NCBI RefSeq assembly: GCF_048771995.1
Contig: NC_133030.1
Span: forward strand, 14,599,501 to 14,663,500
Direction: 5' to 3'
DNA: 64,000 bases
Origin: Taeniopygia guttata
Lineage: Eukaryota > Chordata > Aves > Passeriformes > Estrildidae
Shown here: one piece after another, positions 25,090 through 37,440 of the stretch
Position numbering within the stretch: position 1 is the first letter of the stretch
Layout: every line of letters begins with the position of its first letter
Translations under genes and position numbers: made by a program
Notes under the pieces: generated by a model
Databases searched by the model: none
What the model was told of the DNA's origin: nothing
The model's input: only the letters and a program-made list of their open reading frames with translations

Positions 25090-25560
25090 AAGAAGCGAAT
25101 TAAAATTCCATAAATATATTTGCTGGCTAAAATTTATATATCCTGTATTCCTCGGGTATCTAATTAGATCCAAGAAGAAAATAGCCCTGCATAGGATAGC
25201 CATTTTGTTCAAATAATTTTTAAAAATTGAGCTAAATAATGGCCATTTTATACTGCACACAATATAATTGTTCTTCTTGTATTGGGGAGCAGTTATAAAT
25301 TATCTGGTGTCCCATTCAGCCTCGTTGCCAGGCCGAGTACCAAACAATTGTGAATATAGTTACTGGGCACGTAAATTCACGGTTTTCTGACAACTACACC
25401 GTTACTGCTGCTGCTAACTAACATTCTGCATAAAAAATGCAATCTCTCGGAAAGAAGGAGCATTTGTCTAAGTGCTGACATTGAAACATTCTGAATAACT
25501 CCTTGAATCATTTGTACTATTATGGGGAGAAAATGTAATTATTGTAATCAGCCTTGAGTC
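25090..25560. other. Candidate conserved non-coding element
   Basis: AT-rich, CpG-poor block with non-repetitive texture: TCTAATTAGATCC near 25158, ATTATATTG and CAATTATA-like sites, AACAATTG near 25343, TTATAAATTATC near 25292 and CCATTTTA repeats. It is bounded by the CR1 copy upstream and a 20-A tract at 25578. The sequence looks like a developmental enhancer, but this rests on motif content and complexity only. Confidence 0.3.
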
Positions 25561-25577
25561 TGAGGCCATGTTGTTTT

Positions 25578-25795
25578 AAAAAAAAAAAAAAAAAAAAGGA
25601 AGGGAGAGGGGAGGGGGAAACCAGATCTGAACAACGAAAATGAACCTTGATAATGGAGCAGCCTTGAATTCCACTTCATTTATCACACTAATGGATGTCA
25701 AGATGACCTCAATCAAACATTTTGTTTTCCAGTTTTAAGCATGGAGAATGTTTTTTTTTTTTCCTCTGGGAACAAAAAAAAAAAAAAAAAAAAAA
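25578..25795. repeat. Cluster of homopolymer tracts
   Basis: A20 at 25578-25597 followed by GA-rich sequence, T12 at 25751-25762, and A22 at 25774-25795. Simple sequence, likely unstable in length; no transposon body recognised between them. Confidence 0.9.
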
Positions 25796-26185
25796 GAAAG
25801 TTATTTAAATTGTTCCTAGTAATTACATTAGAGTAGAAGGTCAAAGTCAATATGAAATAGTATCAACCAACCTTTTGATGAGTCTTGTCCAGGCTCTTTG
25901 CTGGCACAGTTCACACATCTCTATAAGCCTAGTGCAAGCTTTATGTTCCTCTTTCCCTATTCCCTGTGTTTTTAAGCTTAATTAGAAATCCCATTTTGTG
26001 GTGTTTTTATTTGGAGCCCTAGCAGTATTTCATCTTACATCCTTAAGTAAATGATCATGTGGTTTAAACACCACCTCCCTCACTAACATGCTTCAGGATT
26101 GGGTATAGCTGTAAAAAAGGCAGAGAAATCTGAATAAAAAGAAGTTATGTCAACTGCACTTCATGAAAATGTCTTGATTCACCTA

Positions 26186-26940
26186 GGCCAGAGGGAAACT
26201 TGATGAGGTTCAATAGCGTCCTGACCTGGGGAGGAATGGCCCCAGGTACCTTCACGGGTTGGGGGTGACCTGCTGGAGAGCAGCTCTGTGAAGAAGGACC
26301 TGGGAATGTCGGTGGATGATGAGCTGACCGTGAGCCAGCAGTGCGTCTTTGTTGCCAGGAGGGCCAGTGGGACCCTGGGAAGGGTTGGCCAGTGGGCTGA
26401 GGGAGCTGATCCTGCCCTTCCAGTCAACCCCCCTGAGGCCACTTCAGTGCTGTGTCCTGTTGTGGGCTCCTCTGTACAAGAGAGACAAGGAGCCACTGGA
26501 GAGGGTCCAGCAAGGCCACAAAGATGATGAGGGGTCTGGAACATCTTTTGAGTGAGGAGGCTGTGGGCCTGTTTAGTTTGGAGCAGAGAAGGCTGAGAGG
26601 AGATCTCATTATTGCTTATAAATATCTCCAAGGTGGGCTAAGAGGATGGTGCCAGACCCTTTTCAGTGGTGCCCGGTGAGAGGATGGGGAGCAATGGCAA
26701 TAAACTGAAACACAGGAACTTCCACCTCAAATGAGGAAGAACTTCTTCATGCTGAGGTTACAGAGCACTGGAAGGGCTGCCCAGGGAGACCATGGAGTCT
26801 CCATCTCTGGAGCCATTCAAACCCACCTGAATGAGTTCCTGTGCCACTGCTCCTGCGACCCTGCCTTGGCAGGGGGCCTGGACTGGATGATCCCCAGGGG
26901 TCTCTCCCAACCCTACTACTTCCATGATTCTGTGATTTGA
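26186..26940 (+). mobile_element. CR1 LINE, 3' portion including end of ORF2, sense
   Basis: About 755 bp of a 5'-truncated CR1. It starts within the last part of ORF2 (GGCCAGAGGGAA, then GAAGGACCTGGGAATGTCGG and GAGCCAGCAGTGCG) and continues through the diagnostic GAGAGGGTCCAGCAAGGCCA, GCTGAGAGGAGATCTCATTA, TCTTTTCAGTGGTGCCC, AGGAAGAACTTCTTCA and GGACTGGATGATCCCCAG, ending in TTCCATGATTCTGTGATT. The reading frame is broken, so it encodes nothing active. It is better preserved than the antisense copy at 24.4 kb and lies in opposite orientation to it, about 1.5 kb away. Confidence 0.95.
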
Positions 26941-28474
26941 TATTTCAGTTCAGTTATCTCAGCAATTGACAAGAGCATCCCAACACCTTCACTTCGCCCC
27001 ATGACTGGGCAAACTGTTGGCTGGACCCAAATTTCGGCAGGGCTTAGAGCTGCCTCTACTGGCTTGCTGCCTTCTGGGTCATACGACTTAGTTCTGGACA
27101 CTGAGTGAAAGTGTCCATCCCCCATCAGAAACAAGAAGCTGGGTTTTATGCTGCTGTGCAAGTACAGTCCCTAATATGCACTGCTGCAGCAAGATACATG
27201 GTGTATTTTAACTCATTTAATCTGGCAGCGTTTCTGTGTATCCAGAAAGTGTCTTGAGTTATCAAGGACCCGTTTCACAGGTTTCCAAACACGACTGCAA
27301 GCTGTAAAAATATGAATTGCTTAAAAGCTATGAATCAATTATTTCACTGAACGCTGGCAGTTTTATTTAAAAGAGAGAAAAATAACAGAAAAATCATATC
27401 ATCACTCTGAGAGAGAAACCAAAGAGGAACTACCTGTGAGCTTTGATCCTTGCATCCCCCTGTAGCTGTGGCATGTATAAACTTGTCTCTCTTGTATTGT
27501 CTTCTGTCCATAGGGCACAAGGCAAATGCAGTTTATTAATGTAAGTGCCCGAGAGTGTTTTGCATGTCCCATCAGTGTAACTTCTTGTAGTTTTTAACCA
27601 CAACATACAGTTGTCTTGGCGGTCTTACACAATGGTCATAGAAGGCCCTAAAAGAAGATACTGTTGGGTCTAGGTTTTGAACCACATTTGCTACAGCAGA
27701 TTATGCAAATCCTGTGTTTGGACATCAGAAGTAGCCCAAAGTCCAGGCATGTGGACTGAAGAGATCTGTACTCCCTCTTGCACCATATAAATTGTGAGCT
27801 CTTCATTATCTAATCCAAGATTATTCCTGTTTTTTCTACTTTTAACAGGATAATGCAGTTCTCTGTTGGCATTTTCTACTACAGATTGTAACATTATAAG
27901 AATATCTGGAGTTTTAATACTGAAACTTTTAAAAATGCTTGTGTTAAAGTCTTTGAACAGCAAAAATACCGTTGGTTTATATAAAAGACATCTTTCTCCT
28001 TTAGAAAAAGATTTGATGCAGTAAATGATTTGTAAGAAATTTGCAACTTCCCTCCCTCACCCCAACAAACAGCATCATGTGACATTGTGGGCCGCTGCTC
28101 ACTTCCATGTGAAGTTCTTGGAGCAGTCTGTGGCAAATAAACTTCTTTGAAATCATCCATATGGTGATCCACCTCTCCTCTCTTCACCAGTCATTCAGCA
28201 TTTAGGAAAATACTTTGCAAAAAATGTGGAACCATGTGGTCCATGGAAGGGGCCCTCCTGTAGGAAGGGCAGAGCCAGGCTGGCGCAAGTGCCCAGAAAG
28301 TATCTGCATGGCAGAAAAGAGCAGGAGCAAACAGGTAAGAGCAGAGGAAAGATGCTTGATGCCTAAAAAGATGAGTATGAAAGGCAGGGTATAGACCTCA
28401 GTGGCTTCCTTGGGAATAGCAGTGCACTGTGTAGTAACCTCAGGCTAAAAGACAGACCAGTGAATCATAATAGG

Positions 28475-28640
28475 AAAAAAAAAAAAAAAAGTGTGGACAT
28501 TTTTAAGTTAAGCTTTTAAGAATAAATATATCTGTAGAACTTAACATAAATCAGCTGTGTCTTTCCCCCTCCCTCCCCCACCCTCAAACAGTCGCTAAAG
28601 CGATTGGAAACATTTGGGTTTCAAAAAAAAAAAAAAAAAA
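28475..28640 (+). repeat. Two poly(A) tracts (A16 and A18)
   Basis: A16 at 28475-28490 and A18 at 28623-28640 with CCCTCCCTCCCCCACCC between them. Simple sequence. Confidence 0.9.
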
Positions 28641-28729
28641 GGAAAGCTATAAGTGCTTTTTCTTTCTTTTTTTTGCCAAATCATGCAGAAGATGCTGGCA
28701 GCTGCAAAGATTCAATTATACACAATGCA

Positions 28730-28990
28730 AAAAATAATTTAAAAAAATAATGGCACTTGAAAAAAAATCGCCTCTCCAGAAATTGCGTGGAACAATAAAT
28801 CTGTTAATTAGCTAATTAATATTCAATTGGGGTCAGTGGGCTTAATAGAACCTTTTTCTGAGACCCAAGAAATTTTCCAATCACAATGTTAAGCCTGCCC
28901 ACTTTCATTATCATCTAAGCACAGGCAGTCCTTATCAGGCCGCCAGACGCCCGGGAACAATGCGGCACCATTATCATCCCGGCGCAGCGG
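28730..28990. other. Candidate conserved non-coding element with palindromic TAAT core
   Basis: The block has a dense core GTTAATTAGCTAATTAATAT near 28803, containing the palindrome TTAATTAGCTAATTAA, and then TCAATTGGG, CCAATCACAATG, TTATCATC twice and AACAATGCGG (SOX-like). The right end becomes GC-rich (GGCGCAGCGGGCGCGGG) with several CpGs, which is unusual for this region. No coding frame. It is one of my best candidates for a distal enhancer of LMO1 or RIC3, by inference. Confidence 0.35.
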
Positions 28991-29151
28991 GCGCGGGTAC
29001 CACAGTCGGATGTTGCAGGCTGTGAAGTAAAAATGCTTGAGCATTTAGGGTAATTGATATATGGGTTCTGCTGTATTGTTTAGGGCTGTTTGTTTGCTCT
29101 AGTGGTATTTAAGGCAGCGGAGCATCAGAAGATTGATTTTCATTGGTTGTC

Positions 29152-29173
29152 TTTTTTTTTTTTTTTTTTTTTT
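29152..29173 (+). repeat. Poly(T) tract of 22
   Basis: Homopolymer T run followed by CCCAGCAG, which mimics a splice acceptor; no exon follows that I can support. Confidence 0.9.
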
Positions 29174-30879
29174 CCCAGCAGAATCCAAGACAAGTTGTCA
29201 GTGTGGGACCCTGACCAGTAGCATCTGGCAAGAGCTCCCCATGGCACAGGGGTGCTGCTGGCCAGGCACACATGGAAGTGCTGGGGCAGTGTGTTCCCCG
29301 TGCCTTCTGCCAAATATTGTCCGGCAGAGATGCTGTGGGAACGCTCCCCTTGGCGGGGCGGACATTAAAACCCACATCACTATAAAAAAGGACACATTTA
29401 AACCTGCCTCGCTATAAAAAGTGACAAAATGCAAGATATATGTTATGAGTGGTGGTGGTGGCTGCTTTTATTTATTTTTCCAAGGGACTGCAGTTTTCTG
29501 CTGTGAGGCCTGCTGTCCTAGCCCTCTCTTAATATCAAAATATGGAAGTGGGTCCGGTGGCTTTGGGTGTCCCCACTGCCCCCCAGGTTATGAGAGTGCT
29601 GTAGATTACAGCTTTTGGAGTTCACTGGACTGAATACGGTTGTTTATGGTATTCCACAACATTTCATAGAACAGTTTGCGAGTGAAATTACATTTGTTGT
29701 TTAGCTGGCAGTAAATCCTTCAGGTTAGCATGAAAAGGCCATCTAGGTCCAAGCAGTTTGACACAGGCTCTTTAAATCACCATGCCAGGCCCCTGGCATG
29801 TACCATGCTACTCTGATGATTAGGTTGTAAATGGAAAATGCAGCTGGAGTTCTCTCTGCAGAATGGGGACTTGATCTACAGGACCTACCTGCCCCTCCAC
29901 TGCTTCACCAAGCTACATTTCACAGGCTGTTGCAAGTGACCAAAGAGGGTAAATGTAGCCTGGATACTTTGCAGTTTCAGGTTTCTCAAAAAACTTGTCC
30001 ATCAAGTAGCAATGCTGCTTTTCCCCCTTGCCATGGGTCCCTCACCAACCCTACATTTGGCTTAGAGAGCATAGAGGGAAAGAGATTTTTTCACTGGAAA
30101 TGTGGAGATTGGGAAATCCCGTTTGTTTCTTTCTTTCTGTTTCTGATAAAGGATTCAGAACATTTACTTTACAGAAGAATTAAGAGTTTTGCAAGTATTT
30201 CCCAGGTGATGTGGCTGTTGGTTATTTGTGTACTTAACCTGAAACTAGAAACTCCTGGTTATGGATGGCTTATCCCTGAACCTACTGGAAAAGAACACTT
30301 CAGTTGATTTCTTGCCAGTGAAGTTGCAGCTTAGATGGTTTACAGGTGTGGGCCTTTCATGGTGACACCTCTTACGCCTGGTGCACCCCAAGGAAGTTTT
30401 CTCTTGGCACTGCCAGGAGAATGCAGGTGTGTTTTGAACAGGGAGATTCTGGGAGGAGACGGGAAGGTGCTGTACCTGGGGTCACTCCAAAATCTATTCC
30501 CAGCTATTGGTAAATGCTTGTCATTTCTCTTCAGTCCTGCTGTGGTTTTTCCACTTAGCTTTTTGAGACCTACTTCACAGTGCTCACAGGCTTTATTTCA
30601 GGGGTATGGGCTGAAGAGGGGGAAATCAAATTTTTCCTTTCTCCTTCAACTTTCTTGCAAGTCACTGGACTTTCATATTTATTTCCTGGGTAGCCTATGT
30701 GCAATTATTCTGATTAGATCCCTCTTGCCACTTCTCTGCTATAGCAGAGAACACATACACATACCCTAAACCTTAAAAAGAAAATAAAAGCTGTTATTTC
30801 CTATTTTCATAAATGAAAAGATGTTTCAAGTATTGGGAGACACTGAAAGAAATTCTGCAGTTTGAAGATACTTCAACTT

Positions 30880-31210
30880 AACTACTAATTGCAGGGGACC
30901 AGTGGGCGTAATTTTGGCACTATATTAGCTTTGCCACTCCATGAATAATTTGCATACAAAATGCTTTATTTTGGCAATCTATTAAAGAGCTATACAGTAT
31001 TTGTGGCTTATCGCATTCACGCAGGAAGCAGGATCCTTGGCCATCTCGTTAAATTCTGTTGATGCATAACAATTTAAAGCATGGCACAAGCTGGTATGAC
31101 ATTTAAAGATGCCTTCACTTAATTATATTACACAAATATTGGGTTGTTTATCCTTGGGAATAAAGTCTTTTTGAAGTCAAAGTTGGCATGCGTATAAAGG
31201 AGTAAATTTT
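30880..31210. other. Candidate conserved non-coding element
   Basis: High-complexity AT-rich DNA with CTACTAATTGC, GGGCGTAATTTTGG, GAATAATTTGCATAC (octamer-like ATTTGCAT), TATTAAAGAGC and AACAATTTAAAGC. No repeat or coding signal. Regulatory role is inferred from texture only. Confidence 0.3.
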
Positions 31211-32754
31211 AACTGATCCCTCAAGTGGGCCTCCTAGCTGCAAATTGGGGTTCTTGCATTTTTTAAATTATTTGTGATAAGAAGCATTACACTTTGAATG
31301 CAGCCACTGGAGTTTGTTTGGTACTCCCTCCCTTCTTCTCCCCTAATGGATAATACAGTCTTTAGCAATAAATCAGCACATGAAACCAGAGGGGTAACTG
31401 TAGGCTGGGGTGAGAAATGGGACAAACAAGGCACTCGTAAAGAGTCCGTGGTTGCAAAAAGCAAAAAGTCCTCAATTTGGTCTTCAACAGGAGTAAAAAA
31501 AATCATGTAAGGGGTTATATAGACTGTTTGCACAGAAGCAATGTGGAAATTAGGGTAAAAGAAAAATCAACAGTTTTTTTTTTTTAATCCCCAGAAGGAT
31601 AATCAGTATGAAGCAAACACTGGAGATTGGGTTTCTCTGTAAATAATAAGTTGAGAGGCTTCAAATCTAAAATTCATATTGTTCACTTTAGCTGGGTGTT
31701 CACACTTTATATACATATATATCGCATGCAGAAGCTGAAGGGAAGAAGACTAGAGTGGGCTGGGCAGAGGGGTCTCCAGCCCCATAAAAAGGAGAGATCC
31801 TGGATAAGGAAACTGAAACCATTCATTTGCCAGCGTTGGGAAGAAAGTGTGATCATTTTGCTCTGTCAGTGATATTTAAAATAGAGAATTACAAAGTTTT
31901 ACTTACTGGACAATAAAATAGAAGATTATTCTGTGATTCAAAACTCCTTATTGGAGCAGAAGCCTTCCTCCATTTCCTGCTCCACTTTGACCAGGAAAGA
32001 AAAAGGCAAAACCCCACAAATTACTGAACAGTCCTATCTACCCTTACTCATAAATGAGTGGGATGACCTCCAGGTTATGGACAGACCATCACTTAGAGGG
32101 TTGTTGCACATCAGTTTAATGGTCTCTGTCCCTTCCTAGACTTATTTTAGAAGCAGAACGTGGTGGCTTGAAATGCCTTTGTGTGTTGGGTTGGAACAAG
32201 CAGAAAAAATCAGAAACTAAGTTCACCCAATTCTTGTATAATGTGGGAAAAATGTACAGTATTTCACTCTTACCAAAAACAGCCATAGAGAAGGCAATCA
32301 CTGAACACAGTTTAGAGTGCTTGTCTAATTATAACTCATAATTTTTTCTGTTGCTTTAGTGAGATACCCTCATAGAAAAATTAACTGTATATCCTGTTTC
32401 TTAGCATACCCATTCAGCTATTTGGAGGAGGTTCAAAAAATGGTACAGATAAATATATAAATTTTAATTCTGTACTTCCTCGTAGCCATCGATCTGCTGG
32501 CTGCAGCTCTGAGTTGCGGTTTACCCAGGAGCTTCTTTGTCCCTAAAGGTAAAATCTCAAAAAGCTGAGATGACAGGCTGGTCCTGGCATGGTGGCCACA
32601 TCTCCTCCTTACCTGTCCTTTGCAGAATTGCATTGCTGTGAATAAGTATCTGGAAAAAACACACAGACCAGAGGAAACTGGCACCACTGCACTAGAGCTG
32701 CTCCTTGTACTCAAGGAGAAGTTTAGGTCCTCAGTCTACATTTGGTTTTGATGT

Positions 32755-32950
32755 GTGTGTCCTTCCTATAATTAATTAACTAATGAGCTGATATGAGGTA
32801 ATTTTATATATCATGGACTATTGATAAAATCAGTGTTAAGTATATTAGCAATTAGGAAACTAAGAGGATGGTAGGAATCCTTACGTGCAATTAACTGCTC
32901 TGATTTAAATTACCGTCCTCCCATTATCCTCCGTTTCGATCTATAAACTG
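32755..32950. other. Candidate conserved non-coding element
   Basis: TAATTAATTAACTAATGAGC at about 32770 is followed by GGTAATTTTATATATC, GCAATTAGG, GTGCAATTAACTGC and TTAAATTACCGTCC. Many homeodomain-type cores sit in 200 bases. Inference only. Confidence 0.3.
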
Positions 32951-35900
32951 TCCCTTACTGAAGATGGATGTGTATGGATGCACTCCTGGAGAAGCTGCAG
33001 CACATCTTGGACTGTGTGCCAGTGCATCAGGATGGATCTGTGCCTGGCACTGCCTCCCATGCCCCAACCAGCCAGACTGAGGCGCCTGAATGTCCTCAAA
33101 CGCACAGGACTCCTTAGCCTAAATCCCACTGGGTTTTGGTAAGGTTTAAGAGACCTAGCTTTGCATTTCCAATGACTGAAGCACAGGTGAGCAACACGGA
33201 AGTATTCTTGTGGATCAGAGAGGAAAAGTCTGCTTAAAGCATTGCCTTGTAGCTGTGCAGTCAGGTCTCCTCCTGCCACCACCTAAACAGCACTGAGACC
33301 TACCCTGGTAAACAGCATATTCTTCACTGTTTTACCAAGTGCTGACCTAATATTTTTCTTATGCTTTCTATTTGTTGTGAGATTTGGTTGAATAAGTTCT
33401 TGCTTCATAATAAACATCTCCTGGAGTTAATGGACCAGCAGAGAGGCTGCTGAGCTCCAAGCTGCGCCAGCAGCGCCAGCGATTCCCAGGGAATTATTTG
33501 CAGGTGCAGGTACTTGGCAATGCCAGGATTTGCCAAATGCAAGCAGTAATGACTGGCATAAAAATTTTAGCCAGTGTGTTAGATGAGCTGGGCATGCTGC
33601 AAAGCTGTGGCTCGCAGACCTCCTGCCCCCAGCTCAGCAGCAGTTCCACCAGAGATCTCTCTGCCATCAGGAGAAGAGCCTTGTTGCCAGAGCTGTATCA
33701 CAGGTTGTGGCACCATGTGATAGTCTGCTGCACAGTCTAAGGATCTAACGGGGGGAAAAATAAGACAAACCTGTACCATCAGCTCATACCCATTAATATC
33801 CCTGGGATTTTTTCGCTTTCTTTGATTTATTTTCTCTATATTTTTCATGCTGTCATCATCTGTCACTGCTGTGTGAGCCAGCAGTACCAGCCAAACAGCC
33901 CCTCACAGCCATCCCTACCCCAAAGGCAGGTGCCCGCCCTTGCAGGTTTTCAATGGCAGCAGTATCAGGCACATCCAGCCTTGGAACTGGTGGGATCAAC
34001 CAACTGCCCTTTCTCCAGGCATTTTTCAATGTGTAACTGCATGTGTCAGCAGAGCCATGAGCTTCAGAGTGGGCTGTGAGAATGGCTGGGAGCAGAGCTG
34101 AGGGAGCAGGGAGGACAGGCAAGAGGTGCTGGTGGGGAGCCAGGCAGGGAGTCACACGTGGGGTGAGTGCCAGCCCACGTGGCTGGGCTGCTCTTGTGTC
34201 CTTCAGGGGCTTTTTCACTTCAGTGGATGATGCCTGATTTGCAGACAGAATTTGGGCCTTTGGGTTATTTTATTTAATCTTGCCAGATCTCTTGAGAGAT
34301 TTTTAATGGGAACTCTGTATTAGCTGTCCCTGCAGCTTCACATCTAGAGATCGTTTAAACTTGAATGTTTTCTTAGCCTATAACTGAAAAATCACAACCT
34401 ATCACTTCCACCCACTTTGCCAAGCCCTTAAATCTTCCTTCATCACAGTGTGTTTGTAGCCCCAGTGCCTCTCTTTGAGGGTGTTTCTCCAGTTTCTGAG
34501 AATGGGACTTTCTAAAACAAGCCATACTTGTGGCATTCTTCTTTTCCTCACTTGTGGGAACCCTCTGTCAGTAGTAGCAATAGTAGTGCGCCCAGAGGCT
34601 TCAACTGAGTTTAAACATAAAATGGGGACTACAGATGAAGTCCTGGTAGCAATTGGAAGATTCCAACCAAGCAGAAATTAAAGACAAGAGAGGTTGAACA
34701 GCTTCAGTAAAGACACATGGAGAGTAACTGTCCCAGAAATAACAAGTCCCCTGAGACCCTGGTTGATGTTCTGCTCTTTGATCTGCCTGTCCTTTGGTGA
34801 CTAACCCTATCTGGGGCTGCAGAGGGATGGATGTGCTGTGTGGAACTAGGCTGCACATGTATTTCTTGCATGAGAAAGATGGCACTGAATTACATCCCAG
34901 AATAAGTTGCACTTCAGCTTGTGTGGGAGGTGCACATACCTTCAAAGGCATAGGGTTTTACTTCTGAGAATTCAGATTCAGAATTAATTCTTCAGAATAC
35001 TATTCTGAAAATTACCTTGGTGACAACAGATGACTATGACCACGCTCTTATTCATCCAGTCCTCCATCAAGTTTTTTTGGGGAGTGTGTTCTTCCAGGGT
35101 CTAGGTTGGAATTTTACAGACATTTGCATGCTATCAGGTGCATGCATGAGAAATGTTCTACCCGACACTTGGCTGTTTCTGCTGTGCTCCTTCTGCTGGT
35201 TTTGGTGCCCCACACTCAGCAATGACCTGGCCTGTTTGGTGCTCGTTGTTGTTCACATGTACAGAGTCACACCTCTGAATAACACCGTCTGTGACACCTG
35301 TGCTGGCATTGCTTGTGCTAAATGCTGAATTGAAAGAGCTGAATTAAATCCTGAGTGGATATAAATCAAGGTGGCTCTACTGAAGTGCAGTTTTCAAGTC
35401 CTGCCCAGCAATCCTCTTACCCACCAGTGCAGAGTCATGCCATGATCTTCACGAGGCACACTGCTTAGTCAGAAATCAGGATGAGTGATAATTTCCTTTT
35501 CCCTAACATACATGAGAGTTATCAGCCATAGGACCTGAGGTCCTGTTTGATTAGCTCTTAGTGTCACCCTGACCTTGTCATCTGAAGTGCAGTTTAATAA
35601 GTGGAATGTCATATTTGAAAAATTATCATTTAAATACCTTATTTATACCTTATTTATGTGGGGTTTTTTTATAAAGTCTAAGCAGTAAATTAAAAGGGAT
35701 AAATAATGGAGAGATTAGCTGCCATGTATGTTCATTTCCTGATGTTTTTGTCATGTATGTCATATTGCAAAGTACCACTACTGATTACTTCACCATCGTC
35801 ATTAAAATGAGATCTAAAATTTACACATAAAAAATGTTACTATGCCATGCCTCAATTTCCATCTTGTACCAAGGTATGTCCATTATCACAAATTATCAGT

Positions 35901-37214
35901 CCTTCCTACCAGCACCCACCAGTGAAGTGGTGTTCCCACACAGGTTGGGATCTGGTTCAGCACCACCTAGGAGGGATGGAAATGATAGAACATTTGTGCC
36001 TGTCAGGATATGTAAAAAGCTTGGATGTGCTGCTGCTGCTCTAACAAATGAGACTGCTGTTGACATGGCTTTCCACGAATTCCTATGATTTGCAAAATAT
36101 GATGTTGAGCAGCCAATTATGTTATATTACTGCTGACTATGAAACAGGGATCTAATCTGAATCTCATTGATGCTAATGAACATTTTTACACTGACTTCAA
36201 AAGGCACTGTTGGATCAAGCAGCAAATTATTTTCCTCCAGGGTATTTAAATTTTGATGTGTCCCACAGAACCGGACTCTCTCGGGTCTAATGAGCAAGTG
36301 TGCAACTCCTGCCCTGTTCCAAGGGAAGCATAGGGGCTGACATGGATGAAACAAGGAGGATCTTGCCTTCTGCCAGCTATCTGGCAGTTGTGACAAATTG
36401 TGTTCTGCCGTGAGGTCCTACTGGAGACTTGGTCGTTGGTACGGGGGGCAGGGTCAGCAGCATAAACTTTCAGAGCATCAAAAAAGGCCCCAACCACAAG
36501 GTGCTTCTATAAAGCACATATTTCTGGCCTACTTGAATCCAGCTGTGTGACTTTCAGGTCAGGAAAGAGGAATTACAATGCAATCTTAGCTAACTTTTGA
36601 TTCCTCCACAAAAGGTCTTAACAAAATTGGATGAGTTTTATATGAATATGTTAGCAGGGTGTAGAATAACTCTTTGCTTGCCTTCTTCTCACTGAACTGG
36701 TAGGTAGTCTTTCTAGTGTGAATAGAGGCCTTTTTTTTTGTAATGAAAGACTTATGAAAAATATAATAAGTGAATGGAAAGAGAAGCACAGTAAATTCTG
36801 CATCTTTTCATTGATCTGTTATTTTTAGTAAATCACATGCAATCATAATACAAAATCCTTGAAATATGATATGACAAAAATAATCAGAAATCAAGCTCAA
36901 CCTGAAAATTAAAGGCATCAGCTCACAGAGTTCATGAAAGCAAGAATGTATTTTAGACAGTTTAGTTAGCATATTGCAATCTATTTAGTAATGTACTTAG
37001 CATACCACTGCATCTGGTGCAGTGCTCTGTTCCTTATTAATTTTCAATACATTTATTCACCTGCTTTGTACTTCAGATTTTCTGGGTGCTGCTATGGAGT
37101 TTCCTCGGATTGCATCCAGAGTTTGCTACCTACGTGCCTGATGCTGCAACTCCTGCAACACCTGCACTTGCCCCAGCCAGAGGAGATGGGGGTAAGGAGA
37201 CTAGTTCAACATCT

Positions 37215-37440
37215 ATTGTGAAAACGTGAGGTGAAAATTAATTATAGCATATACTATATGTGATAGAAATGAGTTACTGCCCAATTACGTCTCCTGTTTC
37301 CATTCAGATGAATTAATGCTTGTTGTGAGCCCTTGGGAATTCAGACACACTTTAAACTTGTAATGAGTGCTATCATTATTGATTTTGACAGTCATTGAAG
37401 TATAATTATCTGATCATCTATTAAAAAAAAAAAAATCAAA
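37215..37440. other. Candidate conserved non-coding element
   Basis: TAATTATAGCATATACTATA, CCCAATTACG, GATGAATTAATGC, ATCATTATTGATTTTGACAG (the TGACAG is MEIS/TGIF-like) and ATAATTATCTGATC lie within about 200 bases, ending at an A13 tract. No coding signal. Inference only. Confidence 0.3.

Noticed and set aside
26179..26631. 150-codon minus-strand open frame
   Set aside because: It is the antisense of the CR1 element.
29152..29185. Long T tract followed by CAGCAG as a splice acceptor
   Set aside because: No in-frame exon with a donor follows and no gene context exists.
29831..30307. 158-codon open frame on the + strand
   Set aside because: No recognisable domain, no conserved start context and no neighbouring exon; consistent with chance.
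35017..35328. Cys-rich 103-codon open frame with a C-x2-C near its end
   Set aside because: Looks zinc-finger-like only at the very end; no repeated ligand pattern and no signal of selection can be read.
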